Shown piece after piece: positions 22,641 to 31,964 of a DNA stretch of 64,000 nucleotides. Under the pieces are notes generated by a model. That model did no database searches and was not told the origin of the DNA. It saw only the letters and a program-made list of their open reading frames with translations. Positions within the stretch are counted from its first letter, which is position 1. Each line of letters starts with the position of its first letter. The stretch is from Daucus carota subsp. sativus (lineage: Eukaryota > Streptophyta > Magnoliopsida > Apiales > Apiaceae). The stretch spans positions 7,576,779 through 7,640,778 of the forward strand of contig NC_030383.2 of the NCBI RefSeq assembly GCF_001625215.2, written 5' to 3'. The translations under genes were made by a program, and so were the position numbers.

Positions 22641-25536
22641 ATGAAGTTCTGGTTTATGTTTATCATGATTTTGATTGTAGGTACTGAAGATGAAATTATC
22701 AACGATATTTATGTTGAAGAAATTCCCGTAATCCAGAATCGACATCTTACTGAGTCTGAGGGATCAAATCCATCAGCTTCAAAAATAAAGAAAAGGAAAT
22801 GGGGAAATCCAGGTACGATTATTTTATTAGATCACTATATCGATTTTAATAACAAGCATATATCAATTTTAGAAAAAGTCTATGTCTTTTTGTTTAACTA
22901 TATTCCAACTATCTTGAAACTAATATTTCATCAAGATATAGTTAATCACTTTACCGTTTTTTTATTGATTGATTTTTCTTTGAAATACATCAATGATGAT
23001 CTCACTTTAAATGGAATATATAAGTATGAATGTGGGTGCAATTAGTTGTTTTATGTTTGGTACATTTGGATCAAGCCCATATGATGTTGACTAGGATGGG
23101 CACGGGGGCGCTTTGGGGTCGGGGAGTGCTATCCCCGTCCTCGATCCCCGAATCCAATATCCATCTCCGACCCCGCCGCGAATTCTGAATGGAGATTCTT
23201 TTCCTCTCCTATCCCCGCCGCGAACCGGGAACGGGATCCCCGCGGGGATTCCGGTAATCTTATTTTCAAATTAAAAAAAATTATATATATAATATACATT
23301 TTAATTAAAAAAATTAACTATTAACTCCTAATATATTAATAAAATGAACTATCACATATTTTCAACATCAAATCATATTAAAATTGATTTGTAATATACA
23401 TAAAAAAAATTGTGAAATTATAAATATATTATATAACAATATAATTATAATCGATCAATAAAATAAAGATTATTTTTTAATTTTAATAATACTATAAAAA
23501 TTAAAGCGCATTTCAAGTAAGTAGAGTAAAACCTGACCAGATTTTTTGGAACTAAAGCTTTCTCTCTTTATTAGACCTTCTTAGTGCCCAAAACAGACCT
23601 ATTTCTAATTATTTAATTACTATAATATATATACACACATACATACAATCGAGGTAGGGGATCGGGGCTGTGAGACACAAATCTCCGACCCCGCCCTGAT
23701 CCCCGAATTTTTTATAAAAAAATTTCGATCCCCACCCCGCTCCGGGAAAATTCACCGAATCGCCGACCCGAATGGGACGGGGATCAGATCGGAGTCGAGC
23801 GGGGCAGAATAAATACCAATCCCTAATGTTGACTATTACATCTTTTTTAAGAAAAATAAGTTCCAATTACTAAAAAAAAGTGTGTGTTAAATATGCCTCC
23901 TTAGGTGACAAAAATAGAGAAGGTTCAATTTTTATCAAAATTTTATTAATTTCTTTATTTTAAATAAAATAAATGTCAAAAAGATCATTAAAACTATTTT
24001 ATTTATAGATTAAGATATTATTTTATAAGAATAAAGTAATCAATCATTGTGTTGAGGAGACCACTTTTTTGTTGAATACTATATATATTGTGCAAGCTAT
24101 ACATCGTAAAATATATTATTATGCAAAAATTATTCAGCTTGCAGTACAAATATGATCTATGAGGTCTTCAATAAAATAGCGATCTTCATATAATTCTTCT
24201 CATTATTTGAAATAATATAAAGACATATATTTATCAAGAACTATATCATCACCTTTTCATAATATTTTATTATGTATAATAAGTTATACAACATTTACGA
24301 TGCATTTGTGTTTCTTATAATAAGAATACAACTATGATTATGAACTGGAAAATAAATCACCAAGAATCATTTTAAAAACTATTGTACTATATTTGGTATA
24401 TTCTCATGATTAAATATTTCACATCATATAAATTATTTTGAACTTCAAGTGTGGATACTATTTATTTAGTGATAATAAAATTATAATTATTTAGATATGA
24501 TTATAGTTTCATTCTATTTCTTTTTTAAACTGAAATTTGTTCCGCCAAGGTATTAATTGATGTTAATTTAGAGTAATAGTTATTTTGCTAAATTTGTTTA
24601 ATATTTCTTATTTATATACAGATCCCTCTGCTGAAGTTGTGGCTCTATCTCCAGCTCAGTTACAAGACTTTGAAAAGTTCCCTTGTGATATTTGCGATTC
24701 AAGTTTTCCCCGAATGCAAAATCTCCGGTTCCATTATACGACTCATAATGTTCATCATAAGCTGCCTCAAAAGAACGCTAGTGGAGAGCCAAGAAAAAAG
24801 GTGTATACATGTCCAGATTTGAATTGTGTTCATCACAACCCGACTCGAGCACTTTGTAACATTGGAGCCATTAAAAAACACTACAACCGGAAGCATACGG
24901 AGAAATCCCTAACTTGTGACCAATGTTTGCAGAAATATGCATTGAAATCAGACTTGGATGCACATCAAAAGAAATGTGGCACCAAAAACTATGAGTGCAA
25001 TCTTTGTGGATCTAAGTACTCAAGGTAAAATCTTCAATTAAAGATACAACATATACATAAATGATTTTTTTTTTCTGTCAATAGTTTTTAATATAACATA
25101 ATTTGATCAAAATTTTACAACATACTAATATGATCAAAATATGTTTTCCAATTATTGCGTATTTCATTTATCTGTAATTTAAACATCTGAATATATTTGC
25201 AGGATCGATAGATTTGAAATCCATAAAGTTAAATGTCGATCAGAAGGTCCAATGCCCAATGAAATCATGCAGATTTCAAGGGAAAAAGTGTCTGAAGTAA
25301 AAGATGTTCCCGTTCCAGAAAGTTCCGTATCATTTGGACCTTCGAGCCCCTTGTCTACAAATTATATAGCCCAAGAATTTGAAAGATGTGAAAGATTTGA
25401 GATACCAGAATTTAATACACTCGAGCAACTTCAATCTAGAATTCAAATGTCGGATTCTTCTCAACAACATGCATTGGATGTTGATTCTTATCAAGAGAAG
25501 TCCATTTGGGATTTGAATTACTGGGATGTAATTTGA
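22641..25536 (+). CDS. Divergent INDETERMINATE DOMAIN (IDD) C2H2 zinc-finger protein
   Basis: Three exons join in frame into 302 residues: 22641-22812, 24622-25024 and 25203-25536, all GT-AG. The basic KKRKWGNP followed by DPSAEVVALSP (about residues 50-68) is the IDD family's nuclear signal and lead-in. Four fingers follow: CDIC...HYTTH (about 79-99), CPDLNCVHHNPTRA...KKHYNRKH, CDQCLQKYA...HQKKC and CNLCGSKYSR...HKVKC. IDD proteins bind DNA in the nucleus and regulate development, often with DELLA or GRAS partners. This one is unusual: several normally invariant finger residues differ, the fourth finger has a C-x2-C rather than the usual close-spaced pair, the tail is short, and the usual C-terminal family motifs are missing. 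The first 14 residues are strongly hydrophobic, and TTGATTGTAG before codon 15 looks like an acceptor, so the true 5' exon may lie upstream. Intron 1 holds a 734-bp hAT element. Function of this member is unknown. Confidence 0.72.
23092..23825. mobile_element. hAT-type non-autonomous element in IDD intron 1
   Basis: Perfect 8-bp duplications ATGTTGAC flank a 734-bp element (23084-23091 and 23826-23833). Its ends are TAGGATGGGCACGGGG and CCAATCCCTA, and both subterminal zones are GC-rich with inverted copies of CGGGGATCGGGG-like motifs around an AT-rich centre. TAGGGATGG termini with 8-bp duplications are typical hAT. Short frames inside are not protein-like. Confidence 0.85.
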
Positions 25537-26318
25537 TATATGTTTTACAAACCAACATATTCAATAATGTTTTGTTTGCAAAACAAACATGTCCCTGAAA
25601 ATCTCCAAGTTATTTGATGAAATAATAGTCTATATAAAACTTTCTTTATATTCAGTATCAAATATATACATTTGTAAAATCTATGATAAGACACCTTGCT
25701 TCAAGTTTCATGAAAGTCTATGCTATTGAAATGGATTAGCCGTAAATTATAATATATTGTTTTGATGTGGTAATACAGTCCACAAGTTTGACGAGAAATT
25801 CAATATACTCATTGGGATCAAATTACATGTCCTTTTCTAAATTTTTACCTGACAAATTGGATAAATTTTGACTGAAAGTCTCCTATGTTTTTTTGAAGAA
25901 AAAAATATACTTAATTTACTTCATAATATATTTTTTATACTGTCGGAGAAGATGATCTCAAATATCACTTTACAATTAAAAATGCTAGATTGTCCAACAT
26001 TATTTCCTTTTTAATTTGTTAACGCCTGATCATCTAGTATTTTTGAAATTCTAAACAATATTTCATGTAGTATTTGTGTTATGTTTTGTAATAATTTTCA
26101 GACTTAAACACAACATGATACAGCATTTTCTACTAAAAATCAAAATACTTGATTATCTTGTGTTAATAAATGATATTTTAAACAATTTCTAAAGTTTAGA
26201 CATTATTTATGTAAATTCTTTTCTCCCTTCTTTTCGCATTGTGGTGCACTCACGTTTTAGCTAAAAAATTTGTAACCATCATGTAAGATGTAACTTTTTC
26301 TTCTTCTTTTTATGAGGT
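25537..26318. other. IDD 3' flank, nothing recognised
   Basis: AT-rich sequence that should include the IDD 3' untranslated region. No coding block, tRNA or clear transposon end was found. Confidence 0.4.
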
Positions 26319-26630
26319 AATTGCATATCGCATCCCCTAAGTATCATTCAAAAACGATAGAGTACTTATACTTTAAGAAACTCAACTCGCATCCCTTATC
26401 TTTACTTCTCAAAACCGAGATGCACCCCCTGCCGTTAACTTCCGTTAACTCAGTGCACTCCGTTAAGTCACTATATATATAATTGCAATTCGGATCCCTT
26501 AACTTACATTCAAAAACGATATTGTACCCATATTTTTGAAAACTCGAATCACACCACCTATTTTTACATCTTAGAAACGATACGCACCCCCTCCGTTGAA
26601 TTCCGCTACCTTCCGTTAAAATACTCCCCC
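26319..26630. repeat. Dimeric direct repeat, about 160 bp per unit
   Basis: Two diverged units start with AATTGCA (26319 and 26481) and share CATTCAAAAACGATA, a TACTTATA / TACCCATA step, a CACCCCCT motif and CCGTTAACTTCCGTTAA-like text. The block abuts the 3' end of the copia element exactly where a 3' LTR is expected, but shows no similarity to that element's LTR. Confidence 0.7.
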
Positions 26631-26666
26631 ATCTCAATTTACATGTCCCTTTTGCTTTTTGAGAAG

Positions 26667-29600
26667 TTAAATTGGCAATGCTTTAGTGAATAGATCAGCA
26701 GGCTGTTCATGAGTACTGGTATGATGCGCAGAGATCAAACCAGACTTAAGCTTGTGACGAACCAGATGGCAATCGATCTCTATATGTTTGGTACGCTCGT
26801 GGAACACAGGATTAGAAGCAATATACAATGCAGACTGGTTGTCACAGAATAAAGGCACCGGAGTAATGTTACTAATGTGAAGCTCTGTTAACATTGAAAC
26901 AAGCCATGTAACTTCACAAGCGGTGTCTGCCATGCTGCGATACTCTGCCTCAGCAGAGGAACGTGAAACAATGTGTTGTTTCTTACACTTCCAAGCCACA
27001 ATAGTGCCACCCAGAGTTAAACAATAACCAGTAACTGATTGTCGCGTTAGACGACAGGCACCCCAGTCAGCATCACAGAAAGCACACAAAGTAGGATTAG
27101 TCTTACTGGCATAGAATAGTCCTTGAGTCAGAGTATGTGCTAGATAGCGAACTAGTTTAAGAGCAGCATGCCAGTGTTCAGAATGTGGAGAATGCATGTG
27201 TTGAGCCAAAACGTGCACTGAAAACGACAAGTCAGGCCTAGAAATTGTCAGATAAATCAGTTTTCCTACCAGACGTCTATAACTGGTGAAGTTTGTGAGA
27301 ACTGGACTGGTAGGTTCCTGTAGAAGCTCATGATTTTGATCCATTGGAATAAGTGACATTTTGGCTGTGGGACTTATGAACTCTTGTACCAAATCATGCA
27401 CATACTTCTGCTGATTCAAGAAAATACCATCAACAGTTCTAGTAATTTGAAGACCCAGAAAATAATCCAAGGCACCTAGATCTTTAATTTTAAAATGTGT
27501 ACCCAGAAAATCCTTGACTTGATTCATCACAGCAGTGCTATTACCAGTGATTACCATATCATCCACGTAGACCAAAAGATAAACAAACACATCCTCATGA
27601 AAGAAAGTGAACAGACTAGGATCACTTACAGTTTGTGTGAATCCAAAAGAGACCAAAGCTGCAGCTAGAGCAATAAACCATTGACGTGGAGCCTGTTTGA
27701 GACCATACAACGATTTGAGAAGCCTGCACACTAACTTTTGATTTGGATATTTTTTGAGAATATGGTCAGGAATATTGTATCCAGGAGGACATGTCATATA
27801 CACCTCTTCATCCAATAATCCATGCAAAAATGCATTTGTAACATCAAGCTGAGAAACATCCCAGTTATGCATTGCTGCTAGTGCGAGTAAGACTCGAAAC
27901 GAAGTCATTTTCGCAACAGGGGCAAACGTTTCAAAATAATCCATATTTTCAGTTTGAGTGAAACCCTTTGCAACCAATCGGGCTTTGTAACGTTCTACTT
28001 TGCCATCAGGTAAGTACTTAATTTTGTATATCCAGCGACATCCAACTTCTGTTTTATGAGCTGGTAACGGAACTATCTCCCATGTTTCATTTGCTTCCAA
28101 GGCAGCCAATTCCACACCCATAGCAGTACACCATTCTGGTGTTTTGAGTGCTTGTTTATAATTTTGTGGCTCAACAATTTCTGGTGTAGAACCAGAGGGC
28201 AGTACAGGTTGTGCAGCAGTAACTGCATTACACAAAGCAGTTGGTAAACCTGTATAGTCTTGGAATTTGGTTGGAACTGTTCTTTGTCGAACAGGTCGAA
28301 CTGGAACAACAGGTGACTCATCAGTAGCAGACTGACTTGTCGTGGCTTCATTGTCACAAGTAGACTCCCTAGCCTCTGTAGGTTGAGTTGAAAAACTCAA
28401 GTTATCAAGGGGGTCATCATCAACATACACAGATGACGGTGGAAACAGTTGATGAGGTGACTGAGCTTTAATATCTTTGAAGGGAAAAATATTTTCCACA
28501 AATTTAACATCTCTTGATATAGTGATCTGTCTAGTCTCTAGATCAAGAACATTGTAACCTTTCTTGCCATAGGGGTATCCTAAGAAAACTCCTTTAATAG
28601 CTCTTGCTTCAAACTTATCAGCTGGTTGTGGGACCTTTGTTGCATAACATAGTGACCCAAAGATTCTCAGAGTACTGTAATCAGGCATGCTATTAAACAA
28701 AATCTGATATGGACACTTATTGTCCAGTAGTCTGGAGGGTGTTCTATTAATCAGATACACAGCGGTTAATACACAGTCCCCCCAGAATACTATTGGTAAC
28801 CCTGCATGAAACCTGAGTGCACGCGCACAGTTGAGAATCTGACGATGTTTCCTTTCTACCAGACCATTTTGTTGTGGTGTATATACACAACTGGTCTGAT
28901 GTATAACACCCAGCTGTTGTAGTTGAAGTTTAACTGCTTTATTCACAAATTCAGACCCATTATCTGTTCGAAGTACTTTAATGGTAGTACCAAACTGAGT
29001 ATGAATAAGCTCAAAAAAAGCTTGAAGCAAGCTACCAACAACCGACTTATCAGACAGTAAATAAACCCAAGTGGCTCTGGATTTATCATCAACAAGTGTT
29101 AAAAACATAGAACAATTGCCATGTGTTTTAAAACGATACGGTCCCCATAAATCTGCATGTACTAAATCAAACAGCTTGTCACTTCGATGTATACTTTGAG
29201 GAAAACTAAGCCTAGCTTGTTTAGCAAATTGACAGCTATCACAGTCATTCAACACCTTGTGTTTACAGTGAATAGGCAACAATTGAACTAACTCGGCTGG
29301 AATATGCCCCATCCTAGCATGCCAAACATCTGTTCCTACAGCTTGAGCATTAAATGTTGCCACCTGACTTGGTACTGGCGAGGATGTGCTTACTGATTGT
29401 GTGGTGTTGACATCAGTTAACATGTACAGACCATTCACTTCCTTACCAAGTTCGAGAGCTCTCTTCCAGGAATGGTCCTGTAGATAACATGTATCAGCCA
29501 AGAAAGTAACCTGATAAGTAGTATCTTGGAGCAGCTTTGAGATAGAAAGCAGATTGTATGCAAAAGAAGGAACACAAAGAACATTTGTCAGAAGAATTTG

Positions 29601-30968
29601 ATTGTTTAATAACAAATTCCCAACATGAGTAATGGATGCAGTAGCCCCATTTGGCAATTCCAAAGTAGCATTACACTGTTGAACATCTTGTAGCAAGAAT
29701 AGAAACGGTGTAATATGATCTGTAGCACCCGTATCAATGATCCATTTACACTGAGATAACTCAGTTTGCACTGTGTAAACTTGACTAACAGAATGCTTTG
29801 CAGATAAAACAGCATTACCTGCCATTTGTACAGTATTGGCTGAATGAGAAGTAGCTTCTCCAGTAGAGTTGCTATGCATAGTCTGCTGTAACATGTGAAT
29901 CAACTGCTGACACTGACTATTAGTCAGATTCTGTGTACCTGTGCTTAGCAAATCAACACAAGAAGGCAACTGATTAGACACAACAGGAGGCTGAGCCTGA
30001 GTAACATTAGCCACAACTGAGTTTCTGGTACTCTGAACTTTAGGCTTTGGTTTTGGTTTACCAAATAACTTGTGCCAAGAGGGATAACCATGAATGCAAT
30101 AGCATTTATCTCTCAAATGTCCTGTCATGTGACAGTAGTCACAAATCAATGAGCTATCTGAAGGCTTCCTTCCAGTGTTAGACTTAATCTGTACTTTGTG
30201 ATTAAAGTTTTGTGTGGTAACAGACATAGCAAGATTTTCAGTAATCAAACCACCAGAATTAGACTCCCTCTGAGCTTCCTCTTGCAGAAGCATCGCATAA
30301 CATTGACTTATGTTTGGCAAAGGTTTCATCAAGAGGATTTGGCCTCTGATGGTAGTAAACGACTCATTAAGTCCCATTAGAAATTGTGACAGTTGCACAG
30401 ACTCATCTTCCTCATTCAACTTTGTATTAACATGACACGTGCATAGATTGCAAACACACCGAGTCTTAGTTTTCACACACTCCAATTCATCATTAATAGT
30501 GCGAAATTTAGTGAAATACGCTGAAATCGACAGAGACGACTGAGCCAAGTGAGAAATATCTTTCCTAAGATTAAACACTTTCGGAACATTGCTCTGAGCA
30601 TATCTAGTTGCAAGATCTAGCCAAATTTCTCTGGCAGATTGCATATACACAATACTGCTCCTAATTTCAGGAGAAACAGTATTCAACAACCAGGATGTAA
30701 CCATATTGTTACAACGCAACCAATGAACATGTAAATTCGATGTAGCAGCAGGCTTGACATAAGATCCATCAACAAAACCGAATTTCAATTTCGATGATAA
30801 AGCAATTTCCATAGATCGATGCCATTGATTATAGTTACTCTCAGTCAAAGTTTCAGTAGTGACTAGCATACCAGGATTATCCGATGGATGCAAGAAATAC
30901 GGATGATTACAGTCAAGTGTAGCAATAGGTCCTATCGTAGCAGACGCATATGATGCAGAGGTAGCCAT
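26667..30968 (-). CDS. Ty1/copia gag-pol polyprotein, uninterrupted (1433 residues)
   Basis: A single frame without stops carries the copia order of domains. Gag comes first with an UBN2-type region and a CCHC zinc knuckle (C-x2-C-x4-H-x4-C, about residue 276). Then protease WIIDTGATDH (about 411), GAG-pre-integrase with HARMGH and a CDSC pair (about 555-576), integrase core with DLWGPY, RTDNGSEF and the downstream Glu in NGLVERKH, reverse transcriptase with YVDDM (about 1134), and RNase H with CDADWG (about 1300) and HIEIDCH near the end. Integrase before reverse transcriptase defines Ty1/copia. The intact frame suggests a fairly young insertion, though the missing 3' LTR should prevent normal retrotransposition. 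Transposon protein, not a host gene. Confidence 0.96.
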   Translation of the reverse strand: MATSASYASATIGPIATLDCNHPYFLHPSDNPGMLVTTETLTESNYNQWHRSMEIALSSKLKFGFVDGSYVKPAATSNLHVHWLRCNNMVTSWLLNTVSPEIRSSIVYMQSAREIWLDLATRYAQSNVPKVFNLRKDISHLAQSSLSISAYFTKFRTINDELECVKTKTRCVCNLCTCHVNTKLNEEDESVQLSQFLMGLNESFTTIRGQILLMKPLPNISQCYAMLLQEEAQRESNSGGLITENLAMSVTTQNFNHKVQIKSNTGRKPSDSSLICDYCHMTGHLRDKCYCIHGYPSWHKLFGKPKPKPKVQSTRNSVVANVTQAQPPVVSNQLPSCVDLLSTGTQNLTNSQCQQLIHMLQQTMHSNSTGEATSHSANTVQMAGNAVLSAKHSVSQVYTVQTELSQCKWIIDTGATDHITPFLFLLQDVQQCNATLELPNGATASITHVGNLLLNNQILLTNVLCVPSFAYNLLSISKLLQDTTYQVTFLADTCYLQDHSWKRALELGKEVNGLYMLTDVNTTQSVSTSSPVPSQVATFNAQAVGTDVWHARMGHIPAELVQLLPIHCKHKVLNDCDSCQFAKQARLSFPQSIHRSDKLFDLVHADLWGPYRFKTHGNCSMFLTLVDDKSRATWVYLLSDKSVVGSLLQAFFELIHTQFGTTIKVLRTDNGSEFVNKAVKLQLQQLGVIHQTSCVYTPQQNGLVERKHRQILNCARALRFHAGLPIVFWGDCVLTAVYLINRTPSRLLDNKCPYQILFNSMPDYSTLRIFGSLCYATKVPQPADKFEARAIKGVFLGYPYGKKGYNVLDLETRQITISRDVKFVENIFPFKDIKAQSPHQLFPPSSVYVDDDPLDNLSFSTQPTEARESTCDNEATTSQSATDESPVVPVRPVRQRTVPTKFQDYTGLPTALCNAVTAAQPVLPSGSTPEIVEPQNYKQALKTPEWCTAMGVELAALEANETWEIVPLPAHKTEVGCRWIYKIKYLPDGKVERYKARLVAKGFTQTENMDYFETFAPVAKMTSFRVLLALAAMHNWDVSQLDVTNAFLHGLLDEEVYMTCPPGYNIPDHILKKYPNQKLVCRLLKSLYGLKQAPRQWFIALAAALVSFGFTQTVSDPSLFTFFHEDVFVYLLVYVDDMVITGNSTAVMNQVKDFLGTHFKIKDLGALDYFLGLQITRTVDGIFLNQQKYVHDLVQEFISPTAKMSLIPMDQNHELLQEPTSPVLTNFTSYRRLVGKLIYLTISRPDLSFSVHVLAQHMHSPHSEHWHAALKLVRYLAHTLTQGLFYASKTNPTLCAFCDADWGACRLTRQSVTGYCLTLGGTIVAWKCKKQHIVSRSSAEAEYRSMADTACEVTWLVSMLTELHISNITPVPLFCDNQSALYIASNPVFHERTKHIEIDCHLVRHKLKSGLISAHHTSTHEQPADLFTKALPI

Positions 30969-31156
30969 GAAAACAGATCTTGAAGCGAAAAAAACAAAAC
31001 AGCAAGAGATACGAAGAAACCTGGAAATCGAAGATCACACAACACAATTCAATCAAGAAAGATCGAATCAACAGACTCCAATCGTGAACAAGGAGAGCAG
31101 TGCGATCGCGATTCAGTACAAAACAACGAGATTCAGCAAGATTTGATCGTCTTCAA

Positions 31157-31169
31157 GGCTCTGATACCA
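31157..31169 (-). other. tRNA-iMet primer-binding site
   Basis: TGGTATCAGAGCC on the minus strand matches the 3' end complement of plant initiator Met-tRNA, the usual copia primer, immediately after the LTR. Confidence 0.9.
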
Positions 31170-31542
31170 TGTCAGAAGTACAGAATTGACTTCACAAATA
31201 CTAGTTCAACATTGCAGAATGAAATCACACAGAAAGAACTTGATATTCACATTACTCTCACATTGTGAGTATATTGTCTACAGAGAGGTAAAAGTGTATA
31301 GAACTATCTAGTGTATTCAAGAATCTATCAGAATGAGAACTTATACTACAAGTAGTGGCTGAGAAAAGTTTGTTACACCAACTAACTTTTTGGCGGGAGT
31401 TACTTGCCAGCTGGAGTTAGTTGCCAGCTGTTGCCAGCTGTGTGCCAGCTGTAGTATATGTGTGAACAAGATGATAATAATAATGATATATAAGAATCCA
31501 AATATACATACATGCACAATGCTGCTGTCAATTTTAACAACA
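31170..31542 (-). repeat. 5' LTR of the copia element
   Basis: It ends TGACA directly against the primer-binding site. A short motif GCCAGCTG is repeated four times between 31408 and 31450, a candidate regulatory cluster in U3. The outer boundary is uncertain because there is no second LTR to compare. Confidence 0.65.
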
Positions 31543-31964
31543 AGAAGTGCCTTGAGGGTTAGACCATTAAGCAGCAGCAGCTTCACGCTTTTATGTTCTC
31601 TTCATTTTTTTACTATAAATTGTGCCACAATTTTCATTGGATTTCAAGATTTCTGGTAAATTTTGATGGGTTTTCTTCATCTTCTTTAAGGGTCGTTTCA
31701 CAATAATTTTCATCAACTGGTATTTATATATTTTAACTGTTTGCAATCTCCTTTAAAGAACGTTCTTCAAGTGTTTTGTTGCTCTATGGCCTCACAATTT
31801 GCTATATTTTGATTATAATTCTTGTCAAGGTGTGAAATTAGTTGGAAGTTTCTTTTTATTCTTCTCTGTAAATCCTTTTGTTTATAGCCATTGTTGTGTT
31901 AAGGCATTCATGTGAAGCACAATAGTATCCAAATCCAAACCCGAATTTTTTATCCATACCCGGA
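31543..31964 (+). promoter_or_regulatory. Promoter and 5' leader region of the U-box kinase gene
   Basis: Only about 420 bases separate the copia LTR from the start codon of the kinase gene, so the LTR lies within or next to its promoter, in the opposite orientation. No TATA box or leader intron can be assigned with confidence. Confidence 0.35.

Larger units (their letters stand above)
26620..31542 (-). mobile_element. Ty1/copia LTR retrotransposon lacking a recognisable 3' LTR
   Basis: Reading on the minus strand: a 5' LTR (about 31170-31542), a primer-binding site TGGTATCAGAGCC (31157-31169) complementary to initiator Met-tRNA, a leader of about 190 bases, the polyprotein frame (26667-30968), and a purine tract GAGATGGGGGAG at about 26620-26632. 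No copy of the LTR follows the purine tract; a different dimeric repeat begins instead. The insertion therefore looks 3'-truncated or rearranged after integration. The left LTR edge at 31542 is tentative, placed at a TGTTG/CA boundary. Confidence 0.85.
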
